Shown in pieces: positions 52,552 through 60,655 of a stretch of DNA of 64,000 nucleotides. How positions within the stretch are numbered: the first letter of the stretch is position 1; each line of letters begins with the position of its first letter. The position numbers and the translations under genes were made by a program. The notes below the pieces were generated by a model that saw only the letters and a list, made by a program, of their open reading frames with translations, was not told the DNA's origin and did not search any database. Origin of the DNA: Amycolatopsis aidingensis (GTDB taxonomy: Bacteria > Actinomycetota > Actinomycetes > Mycobacteriales > Pseudonocardiaceae); assembly GCF_018885265.1 (NCBI RefSeq), contig NZ_CP076538.1:4314001-4378000 (forward strand). Reading direction: 5' to 3'.

Positions 52552-53772
52552 GTGCGGCCGTCCATCATGCTGTCTCGGTTCCGGTTGAGCAGGTTGCCGC
52601 CGTACCGGCAGGACGCACTGATCGCCTGCTTCACCTTCGGCGGCGGCAGCCTGCTGTACCTCGCCGGGCTGTACCAGCTGTTCGGCGACCCGGCCGACGC
52701 CCCGTTCTGGCTGCGTATCGCGCTGTACGCCCTGCTGTGCTCGACGCAGGTGCTGCGGCGGCGGGCGCCCGCGCTGGCGCTGGGCCTTGCCACCCTGCTG
52801 CTGGGCGTCGACATGCTGGCGCTCGGCCTGGCCGCCCCGACCCTGGTCGCGTTCTCCGATCTCGTCTATGCCGCCACGCTCTACGGCTCCCGGCGGCTGA
52901 GCCGGGCGATGATCCCGGTCGCCGCGATCGGGACGCTCGGGGTGACCGCCGCAGCGCTGATCCTGGCGCCCGACTGGCGGCTCGGGGTACTCGCGGCCTT
53001 CGCCTGCCTGCCGTTCCTGGTCACCCCGGTGTGGTGGGCGGCGAACGTGCGCCAGCAGCGGGACATCGCCGAGTCCGAACGCGCCAATGCCGCGCAGCTG
53101 GCTAGAATCGCCGAACTGGACCGGCAGGCCGCGGTCGCGAGTGAACGGTCCAGAATGGCCCGTGATCTGCACGATGTCATCGCGGGACACCTTTCCGCCA
53201 TCGCGATCCAGTCCGAGGCCGCGTTGTCCATGGCGTCGGCGGAGGAACGCTCCGGGCTGGTGCATACCGTGCTGGAGTCGGTGCGCGGCAACAGCGTGGA
53301 CGCGCTGGCCGAGATGCGCGCGATGATCGGGCTGCTGAAGGCGGGCGACAACGGAACCGAACGGACGGCGCCGCCCCGGCTGAGCGAACTGTCCAAACTG
53401 GTCGAATCCGCCAGGGCGAGTGGTATGGCGGTGGAGGTGGACCTGCGGCTCGACCCGGACGCCGCGTTACCGGCGGCGGTGGACCTGACCGCGTACCGTA
53501 TCGCTCAGGAGGCACTGACCAACGCCGTCAAGCACGCACCGGGCGGCACAGCCGCCCTCACCATTCGCCAGCACGACGGGCGGGTGCACGTCGAGCTGAC
53601 CAACGATCTCGGCCAGGCAGGCACGGCCGAGGGCACCGGCACCGGGCTGGTCAACATGCGCGAGCGAGCCCACTCCATCGGCGGCTCGTTCCGCGCAGGC
53701 CCTGGCGGACGCGGGTGGCAGGTGGCGGCGGTGCTCCCAACCACCGACGGCAGGACGGAGCAGGCGGGCTGA
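52552..53772 (+). CDS. NarL-type sensor histidine kinase (HisKA_3)
   Basis: 406 residues. Four or more membrane helices in the first 170 residues, with little outside the membrane, then a coiled segment (QQRDIAESERANAAQLARIAELDRQ, in parts), the HisKA_3 dimerisation motif SRMARDLHDVIAGHLSAIAIQ with the phospho-His, and an ATPase domain with ALTNAVKHAPGGTAAL (N box) and GTGLVNMRERAHSIGG. The membrane-embedded sensor suggests it reads an envelope or membrane signal. Its stop overlaps the ATG of the LuxR-type regulator (ATGA), its clear partner. Confidence 0.92.
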   Translation: MRPSIMLSRFRLSRLPPYRQDALIACFTFGGGSLLYLAGLYQLFGDPADAPFWLRIALYALLCSTQVLRRRAPALALGLATLLLGVDMLALGLAAPTLVAFSDLVYAATLYGSRRLSRAMIPVAAIGTLGVTAAALILAPDWRLGVLAAFACLPFLVTPVWWAANVRQQRDIAESERANAAQLARIAELDRQAAVASERSRMARDLHDVIAGHLSAIAIQSEAALSMASAEERSGLVHTVLESVRGNSVDALAEMRAMIGLLKAGDNGTERTAPPRLSELSKLVESARASGMAVEVDLRLDPDAALPAAVDLTAYRIAQEALTNAVKHAPGGTAALTIRQHDGRVHVELTNDLGQAGTAEGTGTGLVNMRERAHSIGGSFRAGPGGRGWQVAAVLPTTDGRTEQAG

Positions 53773-54419
53773 TGACCATCCGGGTACTCATCGCCGACGA
53801 CCATGGTGCCGTCCGGGCCGGCCTGGCACTGATCCTGAACCATGCCGAGGGCATCGAGGTGGTGGGCGAGGCCGCCGACGGCGCGACCGCGATCCGCCAG
53901 ACCCGGGCGCTGCGGCCGAACGTGGTGCTGATGGACGTCCGGATGCCCGGGGTGGACGGTATCGCGGCCACCAGGGAGCTAGCCGGTACGAACGCGTGCA
54001 CCGTGCTCGTGCTCACCACCTTCGACCTCGACGAGTACGTCTACGCGGCGCTGCGGGCGGGTGCCGCCGGGTTCCTGCTCAAATCGGTGGACTCGGCCCG
54101 GCTGGTGGAGGCCGTGCGGCTGGTCGCCGCGGGCGAGGGTGTGCTTGCCCCGCAGGTCACCCGCACCCTGATCAACGCCTTCGCGGCCGGCGCCCCGCCA
54201 CCCGCGGCCGAACCGGAGGGGATGAGCGAACTGACCGAACGCGAGCGCGAGGTGCTGGCCTGCCTCGGCGAGGGCCTCTCCAACGCGGAGATCGCGGGCA
54301 GGCTGTTCATCGGCGAGACCACGGTGAAAACCCACGTGTCCCGGGTGCTCACCAAGCTCGGGCTGCGCTCGAGGGTGCAGGCGGCCATTCTGGCGAAGGA
54401 GCACCACTCCGCCGAATAG
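53772..54419 (+). CDS. LuxR/NarL-family response regulator
   Basis: 215 residues. Receiver: IRVLIADDHGAVRAGLALIL, phospho-acceptor Asp in NVVLMDVRMPGVDG, TVLVLTTFD switch and GFLLKSVD lysine. C-terminal helix-turn-helix: LTEREREVLACLGEGLSNAEIAGRL, in parts, and TVKTHVSRVLTKLGL. It is translated directly after its kinase. The targets are not visible; the divergent small membrane genes and the downstream permease are the nearest candidates (inference). Confidence 0.94.
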   Translation: MTIRVLIADDHGAVRAGLALILNHAEGIEVVGEAADGATAIRQTRALRPNVVLMDVRMPGVDGIAATRELAGTNACTVLVLTTFDLDEYVYAALRAGAAGFLLKSVDSARLVEAVRLVAAGEGVLAPQVTRTLINAFAAGAPPPAAEPEGMSELTEREREVLACLGEGLSNAEIAGRLFIGETTVKTHVSRVLTKLGLRSRVQAAILAKEHHSAE

Positions 54420-54435
54420 CCATCACCCGATCGGA

Positions 54436-54441
54436 TACCCT
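54436..54441 (+). promoter_or_regulatory. possible -10 box (TACCCT) before the amino-acid permease
   Basis: TACCCT lies 8 nt before ATG 54450, between the response regulator and the permease; leaderless spacing is at its upper limit. Confidence 0.35.
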
Positions 54442-54449
54442 GCTGCGCG

Positions 54450-55883
54450 ATGGGCGTGCTGCGAACACTGAATGTCGACGACGTCCTCGCGCACCATCGA
54501 GACAGCGGCCTGAGCCGCGGGCTCCGGGCCAGGGACCTGGTCGGCGCCGGCATCGGCATCATCATCGGCACCGGCGTCTTCACCCTGGCCGGGGTGCAGG
54601 CCAAGCTGCACGCCGGGCCGTCGGTGACTCTCTCCTTCGTGATCGGCGCCGTGGTGGCCGGGCTCGCCGCACTGTGCTACGCGGAGCTGGCCTCCGGTAT
54701 GCCGACCGCGGGCAGCGCCTACACCTACGCCTTCGCCACCCTCGGCGAGGTCTTCGCCTGGCTGACCGGCTGGGTCCTGCTGCTGGAGTTCGCGCTGGGT
54801 GCGGCGGTGGTGTCCCGCGGCTGGTCCGGCTACCTGGCGAATTTGATGGGCCTGCCGCCGGAGCTGTTCGGTGAGGAAGCCATCGTGAATCTCGGCGCGG
54901 TACTGATCATCGCGGTGCTCACCGTGGTCGCGGCACGGGGCATCCGGCAGTCCGCAACGGTCACCAACGTGCTGGTGCTGGTCAAGGTCGGGGTGTGCGC
55001 GCTGATCCTGCTGGTCGGGGTGTTCTTCGTCGACCCGGCCAACCTCAGCCCCTTCGTCCCGCCCGCGCAGCCACCCGACCCCGGCGCGACCGGGCTGGAC
55101 CAGCCGATGGTGCAGGCGTTGCTCGGCGTGCAGCAGTCGGTCTACGGCTTCGCGGGCATGCTCACCGCCGCCGCGATCGTCTTCTTCGCCTACACCGGGT
55201 TCGAGGCGCTGGCGAACCTCGGTGAGGAGACCAGGAACCCCTCCCGCGACCTCAAGATCGGCATCCTCGGCGCGCTGGGCCTGTGCGCGCTGCTCTACCT
55301 CGGGGTGTCCCTTGTGCTCACCGGGATGGTGCCCTACGTGAACATCGACGAGAGCGCCCCGCTGGCCGCCGCCTTCGAGTCGGTCGGCATGCACTGGATC
55401 GGCGCGCTGATCTCGCTGGGTGTGGTGGCCAGCCTCACCTCGGTGATGCTGGTGGAGCTGGTGACCATCGGCAGGGTGGGCTTCGCCATGGGCCGGGACG
55501 GGCTGCTGCCCCGCGGGCTGGGCCAGGTGCACCCACGGTGGGGAACGCCACATCGGATGACCTTCCTCGCGGGTGCCGTGGTCGCGCTGCTGGCCGCATT
55601 CCTCCCGATCGCCGCGCTCGCCGACCTGGTGAGCATGGGCGCGCTCGCCGCGATGATCGTGGTCGCGGTGGCCGTGCCGGTGCTGCGCAAGCGCAAACCG
55701 GAGCTGCACCGCCCGTTCCGGGTGCCGCTCTCCCCCGTGCTGCCGATCCTCGCCGCACTCGCCTGCCTTTACCTGATGCTCAACCTGGACCTGCTGACCT
55801 GGCTCGCCTTCGGCGGCTGGCTGGTATTCGGCATGCTGCTCTACTACGGCCACGGCCGGCACAACGCCCGCACCCTGCGGTAA
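54450..55883 (+). CDS. APC-family amino-acid permease (CAT type)
   Basis: 477 residues, 12-14 predicted helices. LRARDLVGAGIGIIIGTGVFTLAG is the cationic-amino-acid-transporter N-terminal motif (in parts), with CYAELASGMPTAGSAYTYAF, FFAYTGFEALANLGEETRNPSRD, RVGFAMGRDGLLP and RPFRVPLSPVLPIL. It imports amino acids or polyamines with protons; the exact substrate is not readable. The last 4 bp separate it from the convergent glutamine-synthetase operon, which would use amino acids or amines. Confidence 0.92.
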   Translation: MGVLRTLNVDDVLAHHRDSGLSRGLRARDLVGAGIGIIIGTGVFTLAGVQAKLHAGPSVTLSFVIGAVVAGLAALCYAELASGMPTAGSAYTYAFATLGEVFAWLTGWVLLLEFALGAAVVSRGWSGYLANLMGLPPELFGEEAIVNLGAVLIIAVLTVVAARGIRQSATVTNVLVLVKVGVCALILLVGVFFVDPANLSPFVPPAQPPDPGATGLDQPMVQALLGVQQSVYGFAGMLTAAAIVFFAYTGFEALANLGEETRNPSRDLKIGILGALGLCALLYLGVSLVLTGMVPYVNIDESAPLAAAFESVGMHWIGALISLGVVASLTSVMLVELVTIGRVGFAMGRDGLLPRGLGQVHPRWGTPHRMTFLAGAVVALLAAFLPIAALADLVSMGALAAMIVVAVAVPVLRKRKPELHRPFRVPLSPVLPILAALACLYLMLNLDLLTWLAFGGWLVFGMLLYYGHGRHNARTLR

Positions 55884-55887
55884 GCCG

Positions 55888-56703
55888 TCACCGCGGTGGC
55901 GGGCTGCCGTTGTCCCAGAGCTCGGGCCGTAACCCGGCCGCGGTGACGATCCGGCGCGCCGTGGCCGCCTGCCCGGCGGGGACCACCAGCAGCACCCCGC
56001 CGGGTGCCGAGCCCTCCCGCCGCAGCGCCGCCGCGAGATGCTCAACCGGTTGCAGGTGCACCCCGCGGTCGCCGAGCGAGGGATATGTGTCCACAACGGA
56101 CACCAGAGTGCCCTCGGCGCCGGTAATCGTCCCGCCGAGGATCACGAAATGCCCCACCCGCCATCGGGACATCCACAGTGGAGGCATTCCGGTGTGCAGG
56201 TAGTCCTGCAGCGCCCGCTGCGGGGTGTCCTGTGCGCCGAACAGCCCGGTGGCCACATTGGCCAGTACCGCGGCCCGGTCCAGCCCGTGGGCCGCGCGAA
56301 GCAGGGTCCCGAGCGCGGCAGGGTCCCAGTCCCCGCTGGCCGGGACCGCCGCCAGCCCGCCTGCGGAGAGCCGCTCGATGGCATGCGCGACCCCGGCGGC
56401 CGAGGTGCCGGCCGCGGCCGGGTCGCGGGTGGACGGCAGGTCCAGCCGGAAGTCGTCCCGGCCGGACTCGGTCTCCGGCCGGGAGGAATCGGCCGAGCCG
56501 GCCGGATCGGCCCGCGCCAGCAGCACGGAACCGGCCGCGAGCGCGGCCTCGTCCTGGTCGGTCACCGCGAACCCGGCGGCACGTAACGCGACGAGGGCGA
56601 CGAAACCGCCGCACAGCCCGTCTTTCTGCGGCATCTCAGCACGCGCCCGCGCCAGCAGCAGCGGCGCATGCGGCAACCAGCGCACCTCGTCCAGTAACGA
56701 CAA
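55888..56703 (-). CDS. papain/C39-like protein of unknown function, coupled to a glutamine-synthetase-like gene
   Basis: 271 residues, soluble. MPQKDGLCGGFVALVAL has the Gln and Cys spacing of C39/papain-fold active sites (Q-x4-C-G), VGHFVILGG places a His after which VVDTYPSLGD gives the Asp; this order Q-C-H-D is that of cysteine peptidases or acyltransferases. I do not recognise a named function; it may correspond to the Pfam family listed as DUF6885, of which I am not certain. TTG 56703 starts 2 nt after the ligase stop (GTG 56685 is an alternative). Its association suggests it cleaves or transfers gamma-glutamyl products (inference). Confidence 0.68.
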   Translation of the reverse strand: MSLLDEVRWLPHAPLLLARARAEMPQKDGLCGGFVALVALRAAGFAVTDQDEAALAAGSVLLARADPAGSADSSRPETESGRDDFRLDLPSTRDPAAAGTSAAGVAHAIERLSAGGLAAVPASGDWDPAALGTLLRAAHGLDRAAVLANVATGLFGAQDTPQRALQDYLHTGMPPLWMSRWRVGHFVILGGTITGAEGTLVSVVDTYPSLGDRGVHLQPVEHLAAALRREGSAPGGVLLVVPAGQAATARRIVTAAGLRPELWDNGSPPPR

Positions 56704-56705
56704 GC

Positions 56706-58061
56706 TCAGTACCGCCACAGGTGCGCGTGCACGATCTCCGCGGGCTCCTTGCCCTCTGCCCAGGCCGCGTCCGAGGCCCGCACGGCCCGGAACGCGGCGA
56801 GCAGGTCGGTACCGAGGACCTCGGGCACCACCTCCGAACCGGTGAGCGCGGCGTCCCGCTCCGCGGGCGAAACCGGAAGCCGCTCGATCCCGCGCGCGGC
56901 CCGCTCCCGCGCGGTCCAGGTGCCGGGGTCCTGCCCGATCGGTTCCGGGAGGATCAGCCCCTGCTCGATGCCAGCCATCCCGGCGGCCAGCAGCACGGCC
57001 AGCGCCAGGTACGGGTTCGCCGAGGCGTCGGATGGCTTGAGCTCCACATTGGCGTGCTCGGGGCCCAGCAAGGCGGAACCGGGCACATAACGCAGTGGCG
57101 CCTCCCGGTTCTGCACACCCCAGAAGGCGTAGGCGCTGGCGAAGTACCCCGGCCGCAGCCGCAGCCCCGACGGCACGCTCGGCGCGGTGACCGCGGTCAC
57201 CGCGGGCAGCTCGCGCAGCAACCCGGCCAGGTAGGCCGCGCCCTGCTGCCCCGGCCACTGCCCTGTTCCGGCCAGCAGGTTGCCACCGCCGCGCCAGATC
57301 GAGGTGTGCAGATGCCAGCCGTTGCCCGCGGCCTGCGGGGTCACCAGCGGCGCGAAGCTCACCCGCAGCCCGTGCGCGTGCGCGGCGGCATGGATGGTCT
57401 GCCTGGCCAGCAGCTGGTCGTCAGCGGCGGACACCGGGTCGGTGGCGGCCAGGCTCAGCTCGACCTGCGCCAGCCCGTACTCGGCGTGCAGCTGCCCGAT
57501 GCGCAGCCCGTTGGCTTCCAGGTCGTGCAGCAGCGCCGCGATGAAGTCATCCAGCGGCACCAGGGCGTGCGGGCTGTACGCGGGCCCGCCGTGCCCTGGC
57601 TCGGACCCGATGTCCACGCTGCCCGCCGGCGCCACCGCGAACTCCAGCTCGTAGCCCGCGAGCAGTTGCATTCCCTGCCGCGCCGCGGCCTCGACCTGGC
57701 GCTCCAGCACGCTGCGCTGGCAGTAGGGCCACGGGGAGCCGTCCGTGTCCAGCTGCCGCCCCGGCGCCCAGGCCAGCGCGGGCTGCCCGGAGAGCCTGCG
57801 CAGCCGCTCGACCACCGGCACCAGCCGGACGTCGCCGGAGGGGGTGGGCAGGACCGGCTGGTCGTAGGTGATCGCGTCATGGCTGTCGAACACGGCGAAC
57901 AGCGAGGTGATCCCGACACCCCGGGCCGCGGCGTCGGCGAGCCCGCCGATCGGCACGACACGCGAGCGCGGGATGCCGTTGTTGTCCGCCCATGCCAGGT
58001 GCACACCGCGCACTCCGGTGGCGGCGAGGTCCTTCGCCGCCGCGGACGCCGCCTTGGTCAT
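56706..58061 (-). CDS. glutamine-synthetase-family ligase (GlnA4/PuuA-like)
   Basis: 451 residues. The GS fold is clear: GVRGVHLAWADNNGIPRSRVV, AGYELEFAVAP (glutamate-metal motif), LHAEYGLAQVELSL, NGWHLHTSIW, and ELKPSDASANPYLALAVLL. It departs from true glutamine synthetase: the ammonium-site and adenylylation-loop sequences are not conserved (FASAYAFWGVQNREAPLRYVPG in place of the usual arginine pocket, here shortened), and there is no NLYDLP tail. Such relatives join glutamate to amines such as polyamines, ethanolamine or other amino compounds. It lies between an EamA exporter and a papain-like protein, all on one strand with 1-13 nt gaps. Confidence 0.9.
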   Translation of the reverse strand: MTKAASAAAKDLAATGVRGVHLAWADNNGIPRSRVVPIGGLADAAARGVGITSLFAVFDSHDAITYDQPVLPTPSGDVRLVPVVERLRRLSGQPALAWAPGRQLDTDGSPWPYCQRSVLERQVEAAARQGMQLLAGYELEFAVAPAGSVDIGSEPGHGGPAYSPHALVPLDDFIAALLHDLEANGLRIGQLHAEYGLAQVELSLAATDPVSAADDQLLARQTIHAAAHAHGLRVSFAPLVTPQAAGNGWHLHTSIWRGGGNLLAGTGQWPGQQGAAYLAGLLRELPAVTAVTAPSVPSGLRLRPGYFASAYAFWGVQNREAPLRYVPGSALLGPEHANVELKPSDASANPYLALAVLLAAGMAGIEQGLILPEPIGQDPGTWTARERAARGIERLPVSPAERDAALTGSEVVPEVLGTDLLAAFRAVRASDAAWAEGKEPAEIVHAHLWRY

Positions 58062-58074
58062 CCCGGCATCCTAC

Positions 58075-58959
58075 TCAGGGTGGTTCCGGCAGGTCATCCG
58101 CTTTGCCCGGCTTGGCATCCCCGGAACGCAGCGCCACCCCGGCCACCACCGCCAGGGTGCCGATCGCCTCCAGCGTGGTGGGCACCTGGCGCAGCACCAC
58201 CAGCCCGGTCACCGTGGCCGTCACCGGCAGCAGCGCGAGCAGCAGGGCGAACCGGGCCTGCCCCACCCGCCGCAGCACCAGCTGGTCCAGCGCGTAGGGC
58301 ACCACGGTGGACAGCACCCCGACGCCGATCCCGAGCAGCAGCAGCCGTGGCGATCCCCACACCTGCCCGGTGCCCAGCGCCAGCGGGCAGAGCAGCACGG
58401 TGGCGACGGCGAACCCCACGGCAAGACTGTCGATCCCGCCACCGCCAACCGCCACCCGCCTGCCGAGCAGGATGTACCCGGCCCAGGCCGCGGCCGCGGC
58501 GAGCGCGAAGGCCACCCCGGCCGGGCTGCCGGCGAGCTGGACGTCGGCGATGCAGAACACACCCGCGGCCACCAGCCCGAGCGCGGCGAGATCCCGCGGC
58601 CCGCGGGAGCCGAAGGCGGCCACCACCACTGGCCCGACGAACTCCAGCGCCACCGCCGTGCCCAGCGGCAGGCGCGCGATGGCCTCGTAGAACACCACGT
58701 TCATCCCCGCGGTGACCAGGCCGAACGCCCCGGCCAGCAACAACGGACGCCCCCGCCAGGCTGCCCTGGACGGCCGCCGCCAGGCCAGCAGCACCACCGC
58801 GGCGCCGAGGCAACGCAGCCAGGCCACCCCGGCCGGAGTGGCGGCGCCGAACAGCCATACCGCCATGGCCGCACCGAGGTACATCGAGATTCCGCTGAGA
58901 ACGAACAAGGCCGGAGCCGGAATCGTCGCCAGCCGCCGCGAACGCGCAACAACACCCAC
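58075..58959 (-). CDS. EamA (DMT) family transporter
   Basis: 294 residues with ten predicted helices in two repeats: LFVLSGISMYLGAAMAVWLF, AGMNVVFYEAIARLPLGTAVALEF (in parts), AAAAAWAGYILLGRRVA and VPYALDQLVLRRVGQARFAL. The VFYEAI...LPLG and LRRV..A.FAL signatures are of the RhtA-like branch, exporters of amino acids and related metabolites. GTG 58959 is selected to leave the first helix at about residue 14. It is the first gene of an apparent three-gene operon with the glutamine-synthetase-like ligase and the papain-like protein. Confidence 0.88.
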   Translation of the reverse strand: MGVVARSRRLATIPAPALFVLSGISMYLGAAMAVWLFGAATPAGVAWLRCLGAAVVLLAWRRPSRAAWRGRPLLLAGAFGLVTAGMNVVFYEAIARLPLGTAVALEFVGPVVVAAFGSRGPRDLAALGLVAAGVFCIADVQLAGSPAGVAFALAAAAAWAGYILLGRRVAVGGGGIDSLAVGFAVATVLLCPLALGTGQVWGSPRLLLLGIGVGVLSTVVPYALDQLVLRRVGQARFALLLALLPVTATVTGLVVLRQVPTTLEAIGTLAVVAGVALRSGDAKPGKADDLPEPP

Positions 58960-59224
58960 GTGTGCATGGTGCCTGAGCGGGGAAAACAGCAAGAACGGGG
59001 ACGCCGTCCCTGATGCCGAGATTCGATCTACGACATCCGGGGTAATTCGCCGTGACACACCTCGCACAGGCCCGGGAACACTTGCGAGCCACAAAACGTC
59101 TGCAAGAGTAGAGCCAGCGAGCACCGCGGAGCCGGAGCCGACCCGGGCGACGGCGGACAGACCGGGAGTGGTCGCGGCTGGAAAGATGGCATCGGATGCG
59201 ATGCCGGGACGGAGGGAGACTCCA

Positions 59225-59404
59225 ATGACGTCATCTACGCTCACCCGCCCCGAACTGACCGCTGCAGACCGTTGCGACCGGTGCGGCGCCGCAGCACAGG
59301 TACGCGCCATTCTTCGTACCGGGGGTGAGCTGCTGTTCTGCGGCCACCACGGCCGGGAGTACGAGTCCAAGCTGAAGGAACTGGAGGCCGACGTGCAGCG
59401 CTGA
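59225..59404 (+). CDS. small zinc-ribbon protein (DUF7455-like)
   Basis: 59 residues. ELTAADRCDRCGAAAQVRAI and ELLFCGHHGREYESKL form a Cys-x-x-Cys plus Cys-x-His-His ribbon, common as a tiny conserved protein in actinobacteria. Function unknown. GGAGGGAG precedes the ATG. In actinobacteria such genes often lie near sigA, and here sigA is about 8 kb upstream. The 265-bp region before it has no other gene. A 14-bp hairpin follows the stop. Confidence 0.82.
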   Translation: MTSSTLTRPELTAADRCDRCGAAAQVRAILRTGGELLFCGHHGREYESKLKELEADVQR

Positions 59405-59424
59405 GCGCGCTGAACAGGTACCGG

Positions 59425-59460
59425 CGGATGGCGGGGACTCTGACGGGTCCCCGCCATCCG
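59425..59460 (+). terminator. bidirectional hairpin with T run
   Basis: CGGATGGCGGGGAC (59425-59438) pairs with GTCCCCGCCATCCG (59447-59460), 14 bp, loop 8 nt, followed by TTTA. It lies between the zinc-ribbon gene and the convergent ROK regulator. Confidence 0.8.
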
Positions 59461-59461
59461 T

Positions 59462-60631
59462 TTACACGGTGTCCAGCACGCTCTCGAAGGCGGCCTCGGC
59501 GGCACCGAGCAGTTTCACGTCCACGCCCAGCGCCGATGGCTGCACCCGGACCCCGCCGACCGCCCTGCTCACCAGGCTGCGCTGCCGCACCTGCTTTCCC
59601 ACCCAGTCGACAACCGAGTCGGGCAGGGCGGTGAACAGGTCGCCCAGCACCACCAGTTCCGGGCCGAGCAGGTTGACCACGTTCACCAGGCCCAGGGTCA
59701 GCCACTCGGCGAACTCCCCGAGCCGCCGCAGCGCGGCCGCGGGATCCTCGGCCAGCTTGCGCAGTTCCACCACGAGTGCGCCCCGGGAGCTGTCCTCTGG
59801 CAGGTCAAGGGCGCGGCACAGCGCGGCCTCCCCGACCTCGGTCTCCCAGCAGCCCTGGCTACCGCAGTAGCAGCCACGACCACCGGGCCGGATCACCATG
59901 TGCCCTATCTCACCCACGTAGCCCGCGGCGCCGCGCAGCGAGGAACCCTGGGCGACCACTCCCCCGCCGACCCCGACGTCGGCCGAGACGTACACCGCGT
60001 CCGCGGCGCCCCGCGCCGCGCCGCGCAGGTGCTCGGCCAGCGCGCCCAGTTCGGCGTCGTTGCCCACCAGCACGGGGATCCGCAGCACCGCGCCGAGCCG
60101 GTCACCGAGTGCGACATCGCTCCAGCGCAGGTTCGGCGCCTCGCGGACCAGCCCGTCGGAACGGCGCACCACCCCGGGCACCGAGATCCCCGCGGCGGTG
60201 GGCCGCACCCCGAGGTCACTGGCGAGGACCGCGGTGGACTCCAGGATGTGGGTGATCACCTCGTCCGGCTCGCGGGTGCGGCCGTGCAGGTTCCAGCTGT
60301 TCCGGCCGAGGATCTGCCCACCGAGCCCGACCAGCGCGATCGCCACGTGCTCCACCTGCACGTCCACCGCGAGCACCACGGCCGCCTGCGGCTGCGGCAG
60401 CACCAGCAGCGAGGGCCGTCCGGCGCCGCGGCCGGGCCGCGGCACCCGCTCCTGCACCACACCGGCCTCGGCGAGGCCGTCCACCAGTGCCTTGATGGTG
60501 CTGCGGTTGAGGCCGAGCTCCGTCGCCAGCGCCGCTCGGGTCAGCGGGCCGTCGACGTGCAGCACCCGCAACAGGGTTGTGCGGTTGTACCGGCGCACCT
60601 CGTCCGGTCGCGCCACGGATGTGCTGGTCAC
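59462..60631 (-). CDS. ROK-family transcriptional repressor (XylR/NagC-like)
   Basis: 389 residues. An N-terminal winged helix (LLRVLHVDGPLTRAALATEL with LNRSTIKALVDGLAEAGVV, in parts) is fused to a ROK sugar-kinase-like domain with VLAVDVQVEHVAIALV, SADVGVGGGVVAQG and the zinc motif CYCGSQGCWE. ROK repressors bind a sugar and release operator DNA. It lies 24 bp after the permease gene and is the last gene of the xylose-type ABC operon, so it probably autoregulates that operon in response to the transported sugar. The start GTG 60631 has no strong ribosome-binding site. Confidence 0.92.
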   Translation of the reverse strand: MTSTSVARPDEVRRYNRTTLLRVLHVDGPLTRAALATELGLNRSTIKALVDGLAEAGVVQERVPRPGRGAGRPSLLVLPQPQAAVVLAVDVQVEHVAIALVGLGGQILGRNSWNLHGRTREPDEVITHILESTAVLASDLGVRPTAAGISVPGVVRRSDGLVREAPNLRWSDVALGDRLGAVLRIPVLVGNDAELGALAEHLRGAARGAADAVYVSADVGVGGGVVAQGSSLRGAAGYVGEIGHMVIRPGGRGCYCGSQGCWETEVGEAALCRALDLPEDSSRGALVVELRKLAEDPAAALRRLGEFAEWLTLGLVNVVNLLGPELVVLGDLFTALPDSVVDWVGKQVRQRSLVSRAVGGVRVQPSALGVDVKLLGAAEAAFESVLDTV

Positions 60632-60655
60632 AACGTGAGTGTCCCACCGTCACGC

